From: Saccharina japonica
Lineage: Eukaryota > Sar > Phaeophyceae > Laminariales > Laminariaceae
NCBI GenBank assembly: GCA_008828725.1
Contig: MEHQ01001298.1
Span: 110,465 to 174,464, forward strand
DNA length: 64,000 nt
Direction of reading: 5' to 3'
Position 1 is the stretch's first letter, and each line of letters starts with the position of its first letter. Shown one piece after another: positions 48,187-59,676 of this stretch. A program made the position numbers and the translations under genes. Under the pieces are notes generated by a model. That model saw only the letters and a program-made list of their open reading frames with translations. It did not search any database and had not been told where the DNA came from.

Positions 48187-49180
48187 TCGACGTTAGTTTA
48201 CCGTGGCAAGTTGGGGAGGCGTGCGATCCGAGATTGCCATGTCAACCATAGCTGGTGCGGTGTGGTTGGCTAATATCATCTCACATTAATACAACCAAAA
48301 GTAAGAATGCCTTTTACCGCAGTGATCGATGGGGTGTATAGTTATTATGCATTTCGTATCCAGAACGACGATGTAATGTTTTAATGTCAGAATCGGGGTG
48401 TGCTATCTACCACCAGGCATATCGTACAGAAGTTGGTGGATTGATTTTCGCGTGTGATAGATAATTCGCGATGCTTGTAATGGCCATAGAGAAACAACCA
48501 AGCCTAGATGAACCGGCGCGGAGACTAGTCAGGGTTGTTGTGGTGCAAGAAAAACATCGATGGAAATATATACCAAATACAAGAATCGGCCTCAACTTGA
48601 TGACAGTTTTGCATGTCTTTATGTTCTGCTGCGCGTTTTCGCAGATACAGCTGTACTATTTTGCACGAATATCTCGATCGGTTAGACGGTAGTATTTGCT
48701 TAACGTCTGGTTTCACCACTTGAGACGATGTGTATATCAACGAGTTACGGCAATCATGAAACAAGAACCATGTGTTAGCGGTTCTTCACATTCGCCGGTT
48801 TCATGTACGTTCCTATGGTGGTGGAGGATTATTCTATTGCAGTAAATGACTGCTGTGCTATCGCGCTTGCCACGGAGCCTCGGCGGAGGAAATCTACGGC
48901 ATTTCGGCTTTAGGGGCGATAGCATGCCGCCTGGGCTCCCCGATGGTAGTTGGTGCGTGCTTGAATGCGCAGTGCGTTGCGGTCATACTTGCTTAGCTAG
49001 AGCGTCCTAAGTCGACACAATTTTTTTAAGTGGGTGATTCACTGAACGATACCCGGTATATGTTTATTTTGACGTAACAACAGGAGGAGGCCTGCTTACT
49101 TTTGAGATGACGATCCGTGGAGACGCTCATGCAACCGGTTGGGAAGACATATGTATGGATTGTACACGTACCGTCCCCTT
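48187..49180. other. No gene recognised
   Basis: Short frames only. It lies between the short repeat and the 3' end of the copia remnant and might contain a diverged LTR, but none could be paired with a second copy. Confidence 0.35.
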
Positions 49181-49181
49181 T

Positions 49182-50113
49182 TCAGCATGCGGAGTTCCTG
49201 ACCCAGGCAACATCGCCGGAACCCTTCGAGTTCCACCGTAGCCATGCGATGAATTTTGTTGATCTTATTTGTATGGAATAACGAATTTGTACACTTGCGT
49301 AGTATGCGTCAGCAAACACCTGCAAGGTCCGCTCCCCTTCCGTACCTCTCTGAAACGTAAAACCGAAATAAGTATCCCTTCTTACATACCCTAGTATACG
49401 AAGTGCTGCCCCCCAGTGCACTAACTTTGGAGCACCGCAGTACCTAGCTGTCATTCTTACTGCGTTGAAAGCCACATCAGTGAGCTAACCAACTCGCGAA
49501 ACGGTTAGTCCCCTGGCACTTCATCCTAGTCAAATTCCTCATGTTTCGTGTCAACAGGGAGCGAAAAACTCTTACCAAACGCAATCCCGTCTGCCTCCGC
49601 CCATTGTTCAGCAAATGTCTGCTGGCAAATATTCAGCACCCCACTCTCGTAGAAACACCACGAAAACCATCGAAACTCTCCCAGATTTGTAACTGGGCCA
49701 TGCGGCCTAAGTCCCTGACAAACAGGTAAAACGTTGCCGACTCCCCTACCGCAAACATATCATCCACATGCACTACTTTATATAGTCATCACCACTCTCC
49801 TCTCATTCATCAAACGAAACACGCATGCATCAGCCAGACATTGCACAAACCCTAATGCGAATACGCACTAAGTAAGGTGAGCATTCCACTGCCCCGATGC
49901 GTGGTTATCTTCCCCGACAATCTACCGCACCCCTCAGACATACGCACGAATACGTTTTCCTCACAGCCAGACTGCACGAAAGCTTGGTCAATATCAAAGT
50001 GGCACACGTCAAGGTCCATCTCGCACGCCATTACAGACCATAACGGGACACTCGAGACAGCAACAGTAGGTTCACATATTTATCCCAGAGCAATGTCAAC
50101 TTTCTGCGCATGA
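49182..50113 (-). pseudogene. copia RT-RNase H remnant
   Basis: From right to left the minus strand encodes ERLVARGHAQK, MDLDVCHFDIDQAFVQSG (first catalytic Asp region), then YKVVHVDDMFAVG (the YVDD box, with HVDD, near 49742-49781). It ends with VHWGAALRILGYVRRDTYFG and LQVFADAYYASVQ. The last is the RNase H ADADYAS block with Tyr in place of the second Asp. Several frameshifts separate the blocks. Confidence 0.85.
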
Positions 50114-50119
50114 CCCCGC

Positions 50120-51070
50120 GCTACTAGCCTCTCCTTAGTTTTCATGGGCCAACCGGACTCATCAGCCATCCGATAAATAACTCGCATTGATTTGATGTAG
50201 TGATCCATTATTTGCTACACCGGTTCTAAAGCCCGCGCATCCACCAATTAGTATAACTGCCGCGCCGTCGAACCCTCCGAACGATGAGCGTGCTCCATTG
50301 CCATGGCCTCATTGCGGCGCTGTGGGACTTTGAAGTCAGAGGCGTCGCAATGCGGTAAATCCTGAGGCTTGTAGGGCGGCCGCTGATCGCTCAGCGTGAT
50401 GTCGATATCCTCACGATTGGTATGCATCGCTACCACCGCACTTGTATCTCCCCGTGCCCCCGTTCGTGTGGTGTCCCCTCACGGCTCCAACAACACATTC
50501 TCGGTCGCGCGCAACCCCCAAAACCCGGCTGCGCATTGAGGCGATCTACATCGACCTCGTCATGCGTGGAGATAATCGATATCAGCGATGTGTTGTCCAA
50601 ACCAGCTGCCCGACGCAATGGCCAAGGCCTTGATCGCAATGTTTTCTGTCAACGTCGGAGGCTGCGGCGAGGCTGAGAGATGGACGTGCGGCATGATAGA
50701 GAACTGGACGCTCCTCGAACAGGATACGACCGGAAATTCGATGCGGCTCCAGCAGAGTGGCGGCCACTGACAGGAGCGCTACTGCCGGCGCTAGCGGTGG
50801 CGGCTGGGACGGCGGTACGGTCAATGGGTCGGCGAAGCGGCGGCGGCGGTACGTAGCTGATGTTGAACACCGAAATTCCCGGCACGGTGTCATAGACTCG
50901 CCCCCGGCGACCGTCGGCACCGGCAGAGGCGCCACGAACCTACGGGGGACAGTCCATACGACGTCGCTGGTGTAACGGACGCCGCCCTTATATAGCCTTG
51001 TTCACCTTCACGACGGACGAGGGGTGATTATAGCCGTTGTTGAAAACAAACGCCGCCCATTTCGATTTTA
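50120..51070 (-). pseudogene. copia integrase-RT linker remnant
   Basis: Proline/serine/alanine-rich broken frames (for example 50649-50885 and 50582-50935) lie between integrase and RT, where copia polyproteins have a poorly conserved linker. FNNGYNHPSSVVKVNKA-like sequence near 51000-51050 continues from the integrase side. No independent gene is supported. Confidence 0.5.
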
Positions 51071-51072
51071 AC

Positions 51073-52050
51073 TTAGTGCTGCAGTAGAGCCGCATCATGC
51101 TTTCCTGGAAGAACGGGCGCACCTGTAGCTCCGGAAATCACGGGAAGAACACATCCTGCGGCGACCGTCATGTGGTGTTGGCCTTGGTCGCGCAGCGTTT
51201 GAAACATTCCGTAGCCCAAACGACAGCCTCCAAATACAGACGGTTGTGGTTGAGGCTGATGTTGGGATCCAGGGGAGGTAGACGCCCGGGAACAGCCCCA
51301 AAATCTCGCGACGACCCGCATGGCCACCCTTTATCGCTTACCAGATTGTGCTCTCGACAATTGCGTTCTGGAGCGGCTTACCTGCCGACATACACTCACG
51401 GCGGATCCCAGCAGAGTCGCATACTTCAACGAAGCTACGACTTGTAACCTCCCTAACATTGCCTGTCCGGAAGCAGCGCGGTTGCCCCATGGCGTTCATG
51501 TCACGATGAATTGCTTGACGTACATGGTAGGCTCCGGCTTCCTTATCATGCCGTACGACCGCATCCACCTCCAGGCGATGTCGACGAACATGATCAGATA
51601 AATCGAACCGCCAATGGACGCCTCGTAGGGGCCAGCCAGTTCTCTGTGTATCGTCTCCATAGTTCTCCTCGAGCGCGATGTTGTCCATCGCGCCATCCCA
51701 GATCGCACGCCTCTCACCTCGACGCATCAACAACGCACCTGTAGAACTCCCGGAAGGATGATACCATGTTGCCGAGCCATTTCGCTCCACAAATAAATGT
51801 TTACGTTGCCGCACGAGACGTTTACGTGGTTAACATCAAAACACATAAACGGTTTCCCAACGGTGAATGGACGCCCACCAAGGGCCCGCGCAGCTGCAGC
51901 AGTCATGGTTACGTTCTCAACCATAAGATCGTTCCGATTAGACCTTGCAAGTACTTGAGCTTCCACAGCACCAACGGGGGTAGAACAAACGTTCGTGTAC
52001 ACAGTATCACCCTGACTCTCCAGTAGCCTAACATCTGTCAGCACGCTCAT
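51073..52050 (-). pseudogene. copia integrase remnant
   Basis: DVNHVNVSCGNVNIYLWSEM (within 51727-52050) is the zinc-binding pre-integrase segment. LAGPYEASIGGSIYLIMFVD (near 51610-51660) starts the catalytic core, where the usual Asp before LAGP is Glu. CFRTGNVREVTSRSF corresponds to the TDNGGEF block and lacks that Asp and the Glu. QNAIVEST carries the final Glu. Downstream come FGGCRLGYG-like and RDQGQHHMTVAAG-like pieces in shifted frames. Catalytic residues are lost. Confidence 0.85.
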
Positions 52051-52156
52051 TTCGATCTACTGCACGCCAGGGGCAAAACTACGTGGTTTTAACTTTGCCG
52101 ATCCATACTCTACTCCGTGGTGCGACACCAACGGTTCTACACCTGATTCAACTGCA

Positions 52157-52694
52157 GGCGGGGGGGGGGGGGGGGGGTTTTGTTGTGCACGGCCGTAGTC
52201 GTATGACCATAGACCCTCGCATCCCTACAATGCCGGGACGGAGCGCGTTGGGTTTTCACCAACCAGGCAGACATTGTTTGCACCAAGCGCGAGACGCCGT
52301 GAGGTATTGGGCGAGTCGCATGGACAGTGAGCTGCATCCTGCTGTGAACCGCCTCTGAGGCGGACTTGCATATGGACGACAGCTTCAATGAGTTAATTTA
52401 ATTTCTGGTGTGGCCATTTCCGGAGACTGCAATGGGTTTTACTATGTAACTGCCTCGCGGACGCCTTACCATATTAACACTACGTAAAACGACCATTCCC
52501 CTTGTGCGGAACAAAGGTTCTCCACCCCGCACAAATGAGCTACTCGACCGCCAGCTTTGGTGACCGCCAAAACAAAATAACAAAACAAACGGCACCCGGG
52601 TTGTCTAGCTCACGCAGCGAGTAGCGTGTTTTACAGCGTCGTTGCCAACCGACGCCAACCCAACCTATAAATATAATATATTTATAGGGGGGGG
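52157..52694 (+). repeat. Poly-G-flanked short repeat, copy 2
   Basis: The left G run is 18 bases (from 52160). The body is almost identical to the copy at 47660. It ends in CCTATAAATATAATATATTT and a short G run. It lies inside the copia remnant, so it inserted after that element. Confidence 0.85.
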
Positions 52695-52755
52695 ACGTAC
52701 TCATTTGTTGCTTGCCTTAGACATTGGACCATAGACCACGCATCCCTATCGAGAC

Positions 52756-53295
52756 GGAGGGGGAGGGGGGGTGTACTTATGTCGTCCAAGGCCGTAGTCA
52801 TATGACCATAGACCCTCGCACCCCAACATTGCCGTGACGGAACACGTTGGGATTTCACCAACAGGGAGACATTGCTTGCATCAAGGGCGAAGTGCCGTGA
52901 GGTATTGGGCGAGTCGCATGGAGGGTGAGCTGCATCCTGCTAAGAAACGCCTCTGAGTCGGACTTGCATATGGACGACCGCTTCCATGAGTTAATTAAAT
53001 TTCTGGCGTGGCCCCTTCCGGAGACAGCACTGGGTTTTACCATGTAACTGCCTCGCGAATGTCTTACCATATTTACACTACTTGATACGACCATTCTCCT
53101 TGTGCGGAGCAAAGGTTCCCCACCCCGCACAACTTATCCACTCGACCGCCAGCTTTGGTGACCGCCAAAACAAAAACAAAAACGGCACCCTGGTCGTCTA
53201 GCTCACGCAGCAAGTGGCGTGTTTTGCAGCGTCGTTGCCAACCGACTCCAACCCAACCATTAAATATACCATATACTTAGAGGGGAAGGGGGGGG
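52756..53295 (+). repeat. Poly-G-flanked short repeat, copy 3
   Basis: Follows copy 2 after about 60 bases that themselves repeat part of the element's start (CCATAGACCACGCATCCCTA). It is more diverged than copies 1 and 2. G-rich tracts open and close it. Confidence 0.8.
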
Positions 53296-53334
53296 GTGTG
53301 TGAAGACGCAGGTAATACACCGACAAATGTGGGC

Positions 53335-53670
53335 TGGTAACTCGAGCCGTGAGGTACTAGGCGGGCGGGAAACCATAATTCGCAGTAACTACCCCGTATA
53401 CACTGTGGTGGGAAAAGGGTGGGATCCCAGCCGCTTCGCCATGTGGGATTCACGAGCACGCTGGAAATTCCCACCATGAGGTACTGCGTTGTTAGAGGCA
53501 GGTGGGAAAGCATCACCCGCAGTACCTACTGTTGCTACGCTGTGGTGATAAATAGGGGTAGGATTCAAGAGCACGCTAGAAACTCGAACCGTAATATACT
53601 ACGTCGTTACAGGCGGGCAGGAAATCATTTTCCGCAGTCACTACCCTTGTTATACTGTGGTGAGGAATGG
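53335..53670. repeat. Tandem repeat, three units of about 125 bp
   Basis: Units run from GTGAGGTACTAGG, ATGAGGTACTGCG and GTAATATACTACG through GGCGGGCAGGAAA and CGCAGTAACTACC to CTGTGGTG, then GGATTCAAGAGCACGCTAGA. They are diverged. The third unit is partial. Sits between copia protease and the nested short repeats. Confidence 0.75.
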
Positions 53671-53699
53671 GTGTCGTTCATCAACCTGAACGCCTGCCT

Positions 53700-54440
53700 C
53701 ACCTACGTCAAACGGGGGAGAGGTCGACGGGGGAGGGAGAAAATAGAACACCATGCAAGGCAGGCACAGCAGCAAGTATAGAAGTGGGGGTTGGGGTCAT
53801 TCTGGGTGCATACAGTGATGATCCGATCTCGTCACGGCGGAACATCAGGCGGTTATCCAACACGTGCACACCATTGCGGTCCTTCGTAATGATGTGCGGC
53901 GCTTGTGCCTGGTGAGGAAACAACAGGTTGAACCCAATACCGTCCGTCACGTACTCCCGTTAGTTTTACATTTAAATCAGTTGAGCATACATCTTGAGTT
54001 TGAGACTATCCACGCCTTTCACCCTCACCCCCTTAACGTCGCCAAGCTGAAACCCTCCCGTTCCAAGGGGGAACTCGAACAAGTCATAGACGTTCCGAGC
54101 GTCGCTGGTAGCGTGGGTTGTGGGTCGCTTACCGGAAACCCAATAATCACTACCTTGTGTCCATTTGATACACTCCCCAACAACTTCACTACCTTCCTGG
54201 CTTAAAAGCGCCACACCCCTCATTACTACTCTATCAACACTCAAATCCGACACAACCTGTGGCACTGAACGTGAAATTTGTAAATGCAGAGTGCTCCGGG
54301 TAGCTGTGGATACTCTGGGAGAAGACGCAGGGGAAGAGGGAGGAACATGGCTGGGATGGTGCCGTAGGTTCTTGGTCGGCGGCGGTTGCTGATACTCTGG
54401 CGCCGGCGGCGGCTGGTACTGCTGCAGAGGCGGCGGCTGA
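53700..54440 (-). pseudogene. copia protease region remnant
   Basis: Reading leftwards: HATSDARNVYDLFEFPLGTG follows YWVSGKRPTTH, where copia proteases have a D-S-G catalytic triad; here the Asp is missing. Next come GDVKGVRVKGVDSLKLKMY, TDGIGFNLLFPHQAQA, VHVLDNRLMFRRDEIGSSLY. The order and spacing match the region from protease towards integrase. At least one frameshift lies between 53950 and 53972. Confidence 0.75.
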
Positions 54441-55662
54441 TACACTAGCGGTTGCTCCTGCACGAAGTAGAACTATTGTCGTGGTTGTCGTCGCAGTAGC
54501 AATCACTCACGACGGCGGCGGCAGTGGAGGCAGCGTCAGGAACGTAAGCACTTGGATCGTCATCATAGGTGGCGATGGCGACGGCAGCGGCGGTGATGAC
54601 GGTGGCGGCGATGGTACCGGCAATATTTGCTTTACTGTACAAGTGCGGCCATGGCTGCTGTCAACCAGCTGCCGTACACGGGGGGCGAGGGGCTCCATCT
54701 AAGGCGGGAAGGTGGCGCGGGTTCTGCAGCCGCCGGGGGTGGGCAGGGCAACCTCCTCCACTACCCCCAACTGCTGGCGCACGACCTCCCCTATGCCATC
54801 CTCTGCACCTCCTGCCGCCAGATACTCTGTCTAGGTGGCCCCACGACTGTGATGCCCCACTCCAACTACCACCACCCCGCACGGTGGGGTGCCACGGTCC
54901 CTACTTCGGCTGCTGCGACTGGTACAGCTGCTGGTACGGCTCCTGGTGCTGGGGCTGCTGCTGGTACATTTGCTGCTGCTGCTGCTGCTGCTGGTACGGC
55001 TGCTTCTGCTGCTGATGTTTCTGGTGTCTTTCCCCATGGAATTGTTCCTGCGGTTCCTTCCACGTACGCCACGGTCAGCTCTCCAGCCGCGTTAAGCGCC
55101 CCCATTGCCCGAACTTCCGTCGGCAGCGACGAGGGCGTGCCCCATCCTGTTCGTCTGCTCCTTCTATCTCGATATATCCATATCCCCACAAGCGCGGAGC
55201 ACCACATGGTTAAGAGCTCGGTACGACAATGTCTTGTTGGCGAGAAAACCGCTCCTTTGGATTCCAAAAGTAGAGGAAACGTTGCGCGCAATACGTTGGT
55301 CAGCGTCGACATCAGGGAAGACCAATACATGGCTACAAAGCCTTCTCCTGGGCACACAACATATAGAACAACACTCGTTGGGGCTTTTCACGTTCACATT
55401 CCTGAAGCTGTACCACGATTGAGTGGGTCTGGTATTTTCTTCTGCTTCTTGAGGTTGCGTACTATTTCTAACAATCAGACCACCTCTCACTTGATTTACA
55501 TGTTGCTGTTATCAAATCCTCAAGTGCTTTGTGTGAGATGCAGTTCACCAGTATTCTACACGCCGTGGACGCCTGATCCCCCTTTCCCTTACAACACTGT
55601 GCCATCAACGCCGTGTGGCTCGACTCCTTGATTCCTACCTCGATTGATACCTTACCCTCCAC
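54441..55662 (-). pseudogene. copia gag-like region remnant
   Basis: The minus strand encodes a Gln-rich tract (YQQQQQQQQMYQQQPQHQEP, near 54935-55010) from a CAG/CTG microsatellite, then Gly/Arg/Pro-rich broken frames up to the protease. Zinc-knuckle cysteines were not identified with confidence. The 334-codon plus-strand frame at 54627-55631 is its antisense shadow. Confidence 0.5.
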
Positions 55663-58600
55663 TGCTTCTTGACAACCCCTCTCCCGAATATACCATCACT
55701 CTCTGCTGGATGTCCTCTCCCAGATAAAATCAACCAACGAAATCCCGGGGCCTAAGCCCGCTATAACTACTGGAAGTGAAACTGCGTAACGCGCCTGCCT
55801 GTAAGGTATAAACCGCCTGTTGCCGTTGCTGGAGTACCCCTTGGGCTGCATGTCTCGGTACTACTAGCACTGCGTCGGCATTGTGGGGTTGTCGCTGTTC
55901 CTAAGCTGCTTGTTCTGGGCTTGCGTATTCCCCTCCCTTCCTGCTTCCTCAAGTGCACTCGTGGCGATGGCGCCCTCGTTGGCTGCTTTCAGCGCCTGGT
56001 TCACGTGGCCCTCGGTAGCTTGTTGCATGTTTTGCTATGCTCCTTGGTGATGGACGCGGAGATTAACGACACATCCATGGTGCTGCGCCCTGTAGCCGAG
56101 CGACCGTTACTATTTGTCAAGCCGCTAGCGTAACGGGTCAACTCGTGCACTTGGTGTGATTGGGTGGTGAGCAGGTGGATTTGGCGAAGACGCGGTGTAG
56201 AAGACGAAGGAACCAGGTGTCAATTATCGTAGTGGTCGCTCATCCATCCCCCGTAACTCTGTAAAGGAATCCAAACATAATTTATGCAACCCCCTCGGGA
56301 AAACACAAATTCCGCCGCAATATCCGTAGATATAATGCCGTCACAAATATCACACAACTTACCTCAATCAGATATTCAGACTATAGTAAGAGAAAATTCC
56401 ACATGATCGTAGTGGTTTCATTGACAATCGACGTGACGCGTTTCCAAGTATTTGTACCTGATAATGAAATATACGCTTCGAATATATAGATACCATGAGA
56501 GTTTTGCGATCCCGAGTCGGTCGCTACGAGTGGACCATAAGACAGCTCTTCTTCGTGACGAAGGGCCCAACTTTCGGGTGACAGCCTCGGAATACCTTTT
56601 GGCTCTTCACGTTTTGCTGGCAGCAGCACGACTTCAGTTTGTCACTACGACGTATTGATAGTCTGTAGTCCGTACTTCAGTTTGTCACTACGACGACAAC
56701 GCACGGCAGAGCATGGCTGGCATTTGAAGAGCAGCAGCAGCGCTTCGCCGCCAACTGCATTGCCGCAGACATCGCCATACAGGTCATCATCCAACGCTGA
56801 TGATGTGCATCAACAGCACACGATCAACAACGGCTGCGATAGCGCATGCATAGGTAATGTGGCTGCGGGCGTGGGGGCTACGTGCAGCAACAGCAGCAGT
56901 GACAGGCGGTATAGCAGCGGGTGCTTTGGTGCGCAACCATCATCACGTAGTTGCTCGATAGCCGGCATTTGAACATCACCACCTCGGAGAAGCACCTACA
57001 TACAGACTATCATGTTGGAGAGGTCATGTATAGTTGCACAACCGGCATTTTGTAAGCGTAGAGAGAGATATCATCATACAGGCTATCAGAAAGAGCTCAT
57101 GGCGTACTGCTGCTGCTGTACTGCAGCACTGCTGCTGCTGTACTGCTGCTAACTACTGCTGCTGTTCTTCTGCGGGCTATGTTTCAGTATCTGACTTGAC
57201 GTGCGAACGCGGCATCTACTACTTACGTTTATTTGTAAGCAATGGCAGAATGGCAGCAGGACGTATGCTTTATTTCAAGCAAATCAACGCAAGACAGACT
57301 ATCATAGGAAAACGAGAGCATGGGGGCAAGGATCATGGTGCTCTGCTCTCCCTGTGCCTGCTGGTGCCTGTTGCCTGCTGCTGCTGCTTGCTGCTGCTGC
57401 TGCTGCTGCTGCTGCCATGTGCTGTTGTACGAGTGTGTTTGTCTGTACATACAGAGCAGCTAGCTTTGTTCATCCGCCACTTACGACATGTAAAAAACTA
57501 AAACAAAATGTTCCCGACCTACATCAGACATATCGCCGCTTCCAATATTCTAAGAAGGATATCTGAAAAATCATTTGTGCACCCAGCTGGAATAGATTGC
57601 TGTTTTTTGCACTTCCCGACTATGTGCAAGAGGTACGCGTTTTTTAGGAATTTCACAGAAAATCCTCTGTATAATATGTACAGCGCAGTCCGCGGTCCTC
57701 ATCCGGTGTTGTGTGTAGCACCTCCATCATACTACGGTACGAGACTTACTTCGTATATGATGTACTCAAAAACCGTGTTGTATTTAATATTTTCAGGTGC
57801 GGGGGTGCAATCTGGGCAAAACAATAAAGTAATTAGATCGCATTTCCAATTTTATTATTTCGTACCAGAAATAGAGTTTAGTAATTTTTTTCGGAGTTCG
57901 GGCACACTATACTCCAAGAAAGTAAACAGAAGTCGTACCCGTAAGAAAACTGCGTTTTGAGGTACGAGTATCATACAATACGTACACCGCCCCTATGTAC
58001 GAGGGCAGAGCGTCTTCGTTGTGTTTTAGGGTCTGATGAAAAAAGCAGGTATAAATTGTCGACTCGTCCCTGGACCGGCATAGACCGCAGTATATAGGTT
58101 GCCGCTCTGTATTGTTTGTCACTACTGCTCTGTTACTGCTGAGGTACTGCGCACGGGGGGGGGGGGCTTTACTAGTACTATGCTTTTCTTGCGTCGCCTG
58201 TATTTATTTGGACGGTTTGATGTACGAGTAGGCTATACGTTAAGACTGTGCTGAAAAACTGTTACTCATTGTGGCCACACTAAATCCTCAAAAAAACTAC
58301 AATCTGTGGCGGACTAGTCCAAACCCAACTACAAGCAAACATTGTGTTCGTTCAAGAAGAAACTCCCATCTTACAACCACTCCAAAGGAAAGCCTTGTAT
58401 ATATATTTAGTTGATCAACAGCAATGCAGTATTCCATCTCGAAGAGGCGCATTCGCGAACAGAACCAATCAATCACGCACTTGCGTGATGGGGCATCTGT
58501 GGTTTTTATATGTTTGCCCCACCATTGGTTCCACAATTCGTACGGGTAGCGTCTATAATTCCCTTGACTGTTTTGCATCCCAGGGTGCAGTGTTTTTGCG

Positions 58601-59325
58601 TAGTTCGTGTTTTAATTTCAGCCTCCGTCTTTTCCATTTCATTGCATTTTAGGCCCCTTCAAGCCACGGTTCGCAAACATTGTTTTCGCCTTCATTGTGG
58701 CCCGCTTGTTGTTGGCATATCGAAAAGATATTTGTCGGATTGCGTGTATCTCTCACGCCCGAGGCGTTAAAGCCTCGCTACGAGGAGTGCAGAAGATTCA
58801 AGTCCTCTCTTATTGGTTTCGAATAGCCGCCTCTTCGACCCCTCTTTACGAATTCCGGGACGATATGATAATCATCCTTTGATCGTCGTGGGATCTGCAT
58901 ATATGTACGACTATGCAGGGTGGGCTAATGTGATGGTATCCCGTAGCTATGAGCAGGTGCAATACGTATTTTCAAGAGTAGAAACAGACAAGTACTTACG
59001 CATGAGTATTATATCAGGTGACGTGCTAGTACCAGCAACGTCTTCGTAGATATTGCATGTGTGAAGATACATGAGTAACGGGATCAGTCTGGTACTTAGC
59101 TTAGCCCTATCTGGGTACTCCCCGAACGTACCCTGTCGAGCTCTATCATGAAATTAGCAACACGAATAACCTTACCAAAAAGAAGCGTGCCCTGGCTAGC
59201 ATCGACATCCCTGTGTCTCCTGGTAAGGGTATTATCTGCACATTTTGAAGTGCTCAAGAATGGGGAACAATAGTAAGCAAACACCTATTGTGATTGTCTA
59301 TATACTTCAAAGAGGATTGGTTAAA
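55663..59325. other. No gene recognised; microsatellites
   Basis: Holds CTG/TGC microsatellites near 57100-57175 and 57375-57415 and a G run near 58154-58166. Frames such as 57034-57501 and 57508-57960 are driven in part by these repeats and have no recognisable domains. The copia 5' LTR may be within the first kilobase. Confidence 0.4.
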
Positions 59326-59676
59326 ATCGGGCATACCCGATAAAAAAAAAAAAAACAGTAGCCTTTACCAGAGCTCTTGACCCACAAATCGTACCAGATA
59401 AAGTACCAAATATATTACGGTTTTGGTAGTGGTCCGCGCGTTGTTTTTTCAAATTGTCCAAAACGCGCGGCGAAGCCGCGCACGGGTCGAGCCTTAGCCT
59501 GGACTGGGGTTGGGGTTAGGGTTAGGGTTAGGGTTAGGATTAGGGCTGGGTTGGGTCGACGGGTTCTCGTGAGTTGATAAAAAAAAACACCCAAAAACAC
59601 GAAAAAACACCAACAAATCGTAATATATTTGGTACTTTATCTGGTACGATTTGTGGGTCAAGAGCGGTAAAGGCGC
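59326..59676. mobile_element. Foldback element enclosing a TTAGGG array
   Basis: Arm 59371-59427 is an almost perfect inverse of 59611-59664 (CCCACAAATCGTACCAGATA and AAAGTACCAAATATATTACG). Between them lie a GCGCGGCGAAGCCGCGC hairpin, about five TTAGGG units and an A-rich tract. The palindromic word ATCGGGCATACCCGAT lies near 59328, with a related ATCGGGTATACCCGAT near 59797. Confidence 0.75.
59513..59546 (+). repeat. Interstitial telomeric-type TTAGGG repeat
   Basis: Five consecutive units, one with TTAGGA. Matches the vertebrate-type telomere repeat also reported in brown algae. Confidence 0.9.

Larger units (their letters stand above)
49182..55662 (-). mobile_element. Decayed Ty1/copia retrotransposon with nested insertions
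   Basis: Reading leftwards on the minus strand: gag-like Gln-rich region, protease, integrase, reverse transcriptase, RNase H. Integrase before RT is the copia order. Many frameshifts and stops interrupt it. Two poly-G-flanked repeats and a tandem array (52157-53670) are inserted between protease and integrase. The LTRs were not identified, so the outer limits are those of the recognisable coding remnants. Confidence 0.85.

Noticed and set aside
54889-55037. Serine-, leucine- or glutamine-rich small proteins
   Set aside because: All are alternative readings of one CTG/CAG microsatellite; only the Gln-rich reading fits the copia gag frame.
54627-55631. 334-codon plus-strand frame
   Set aside because: It lies antisense to the copia gag-like region. 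Its Ala/Gly-rich part is the reverse reading of the CAG/CTG tract.
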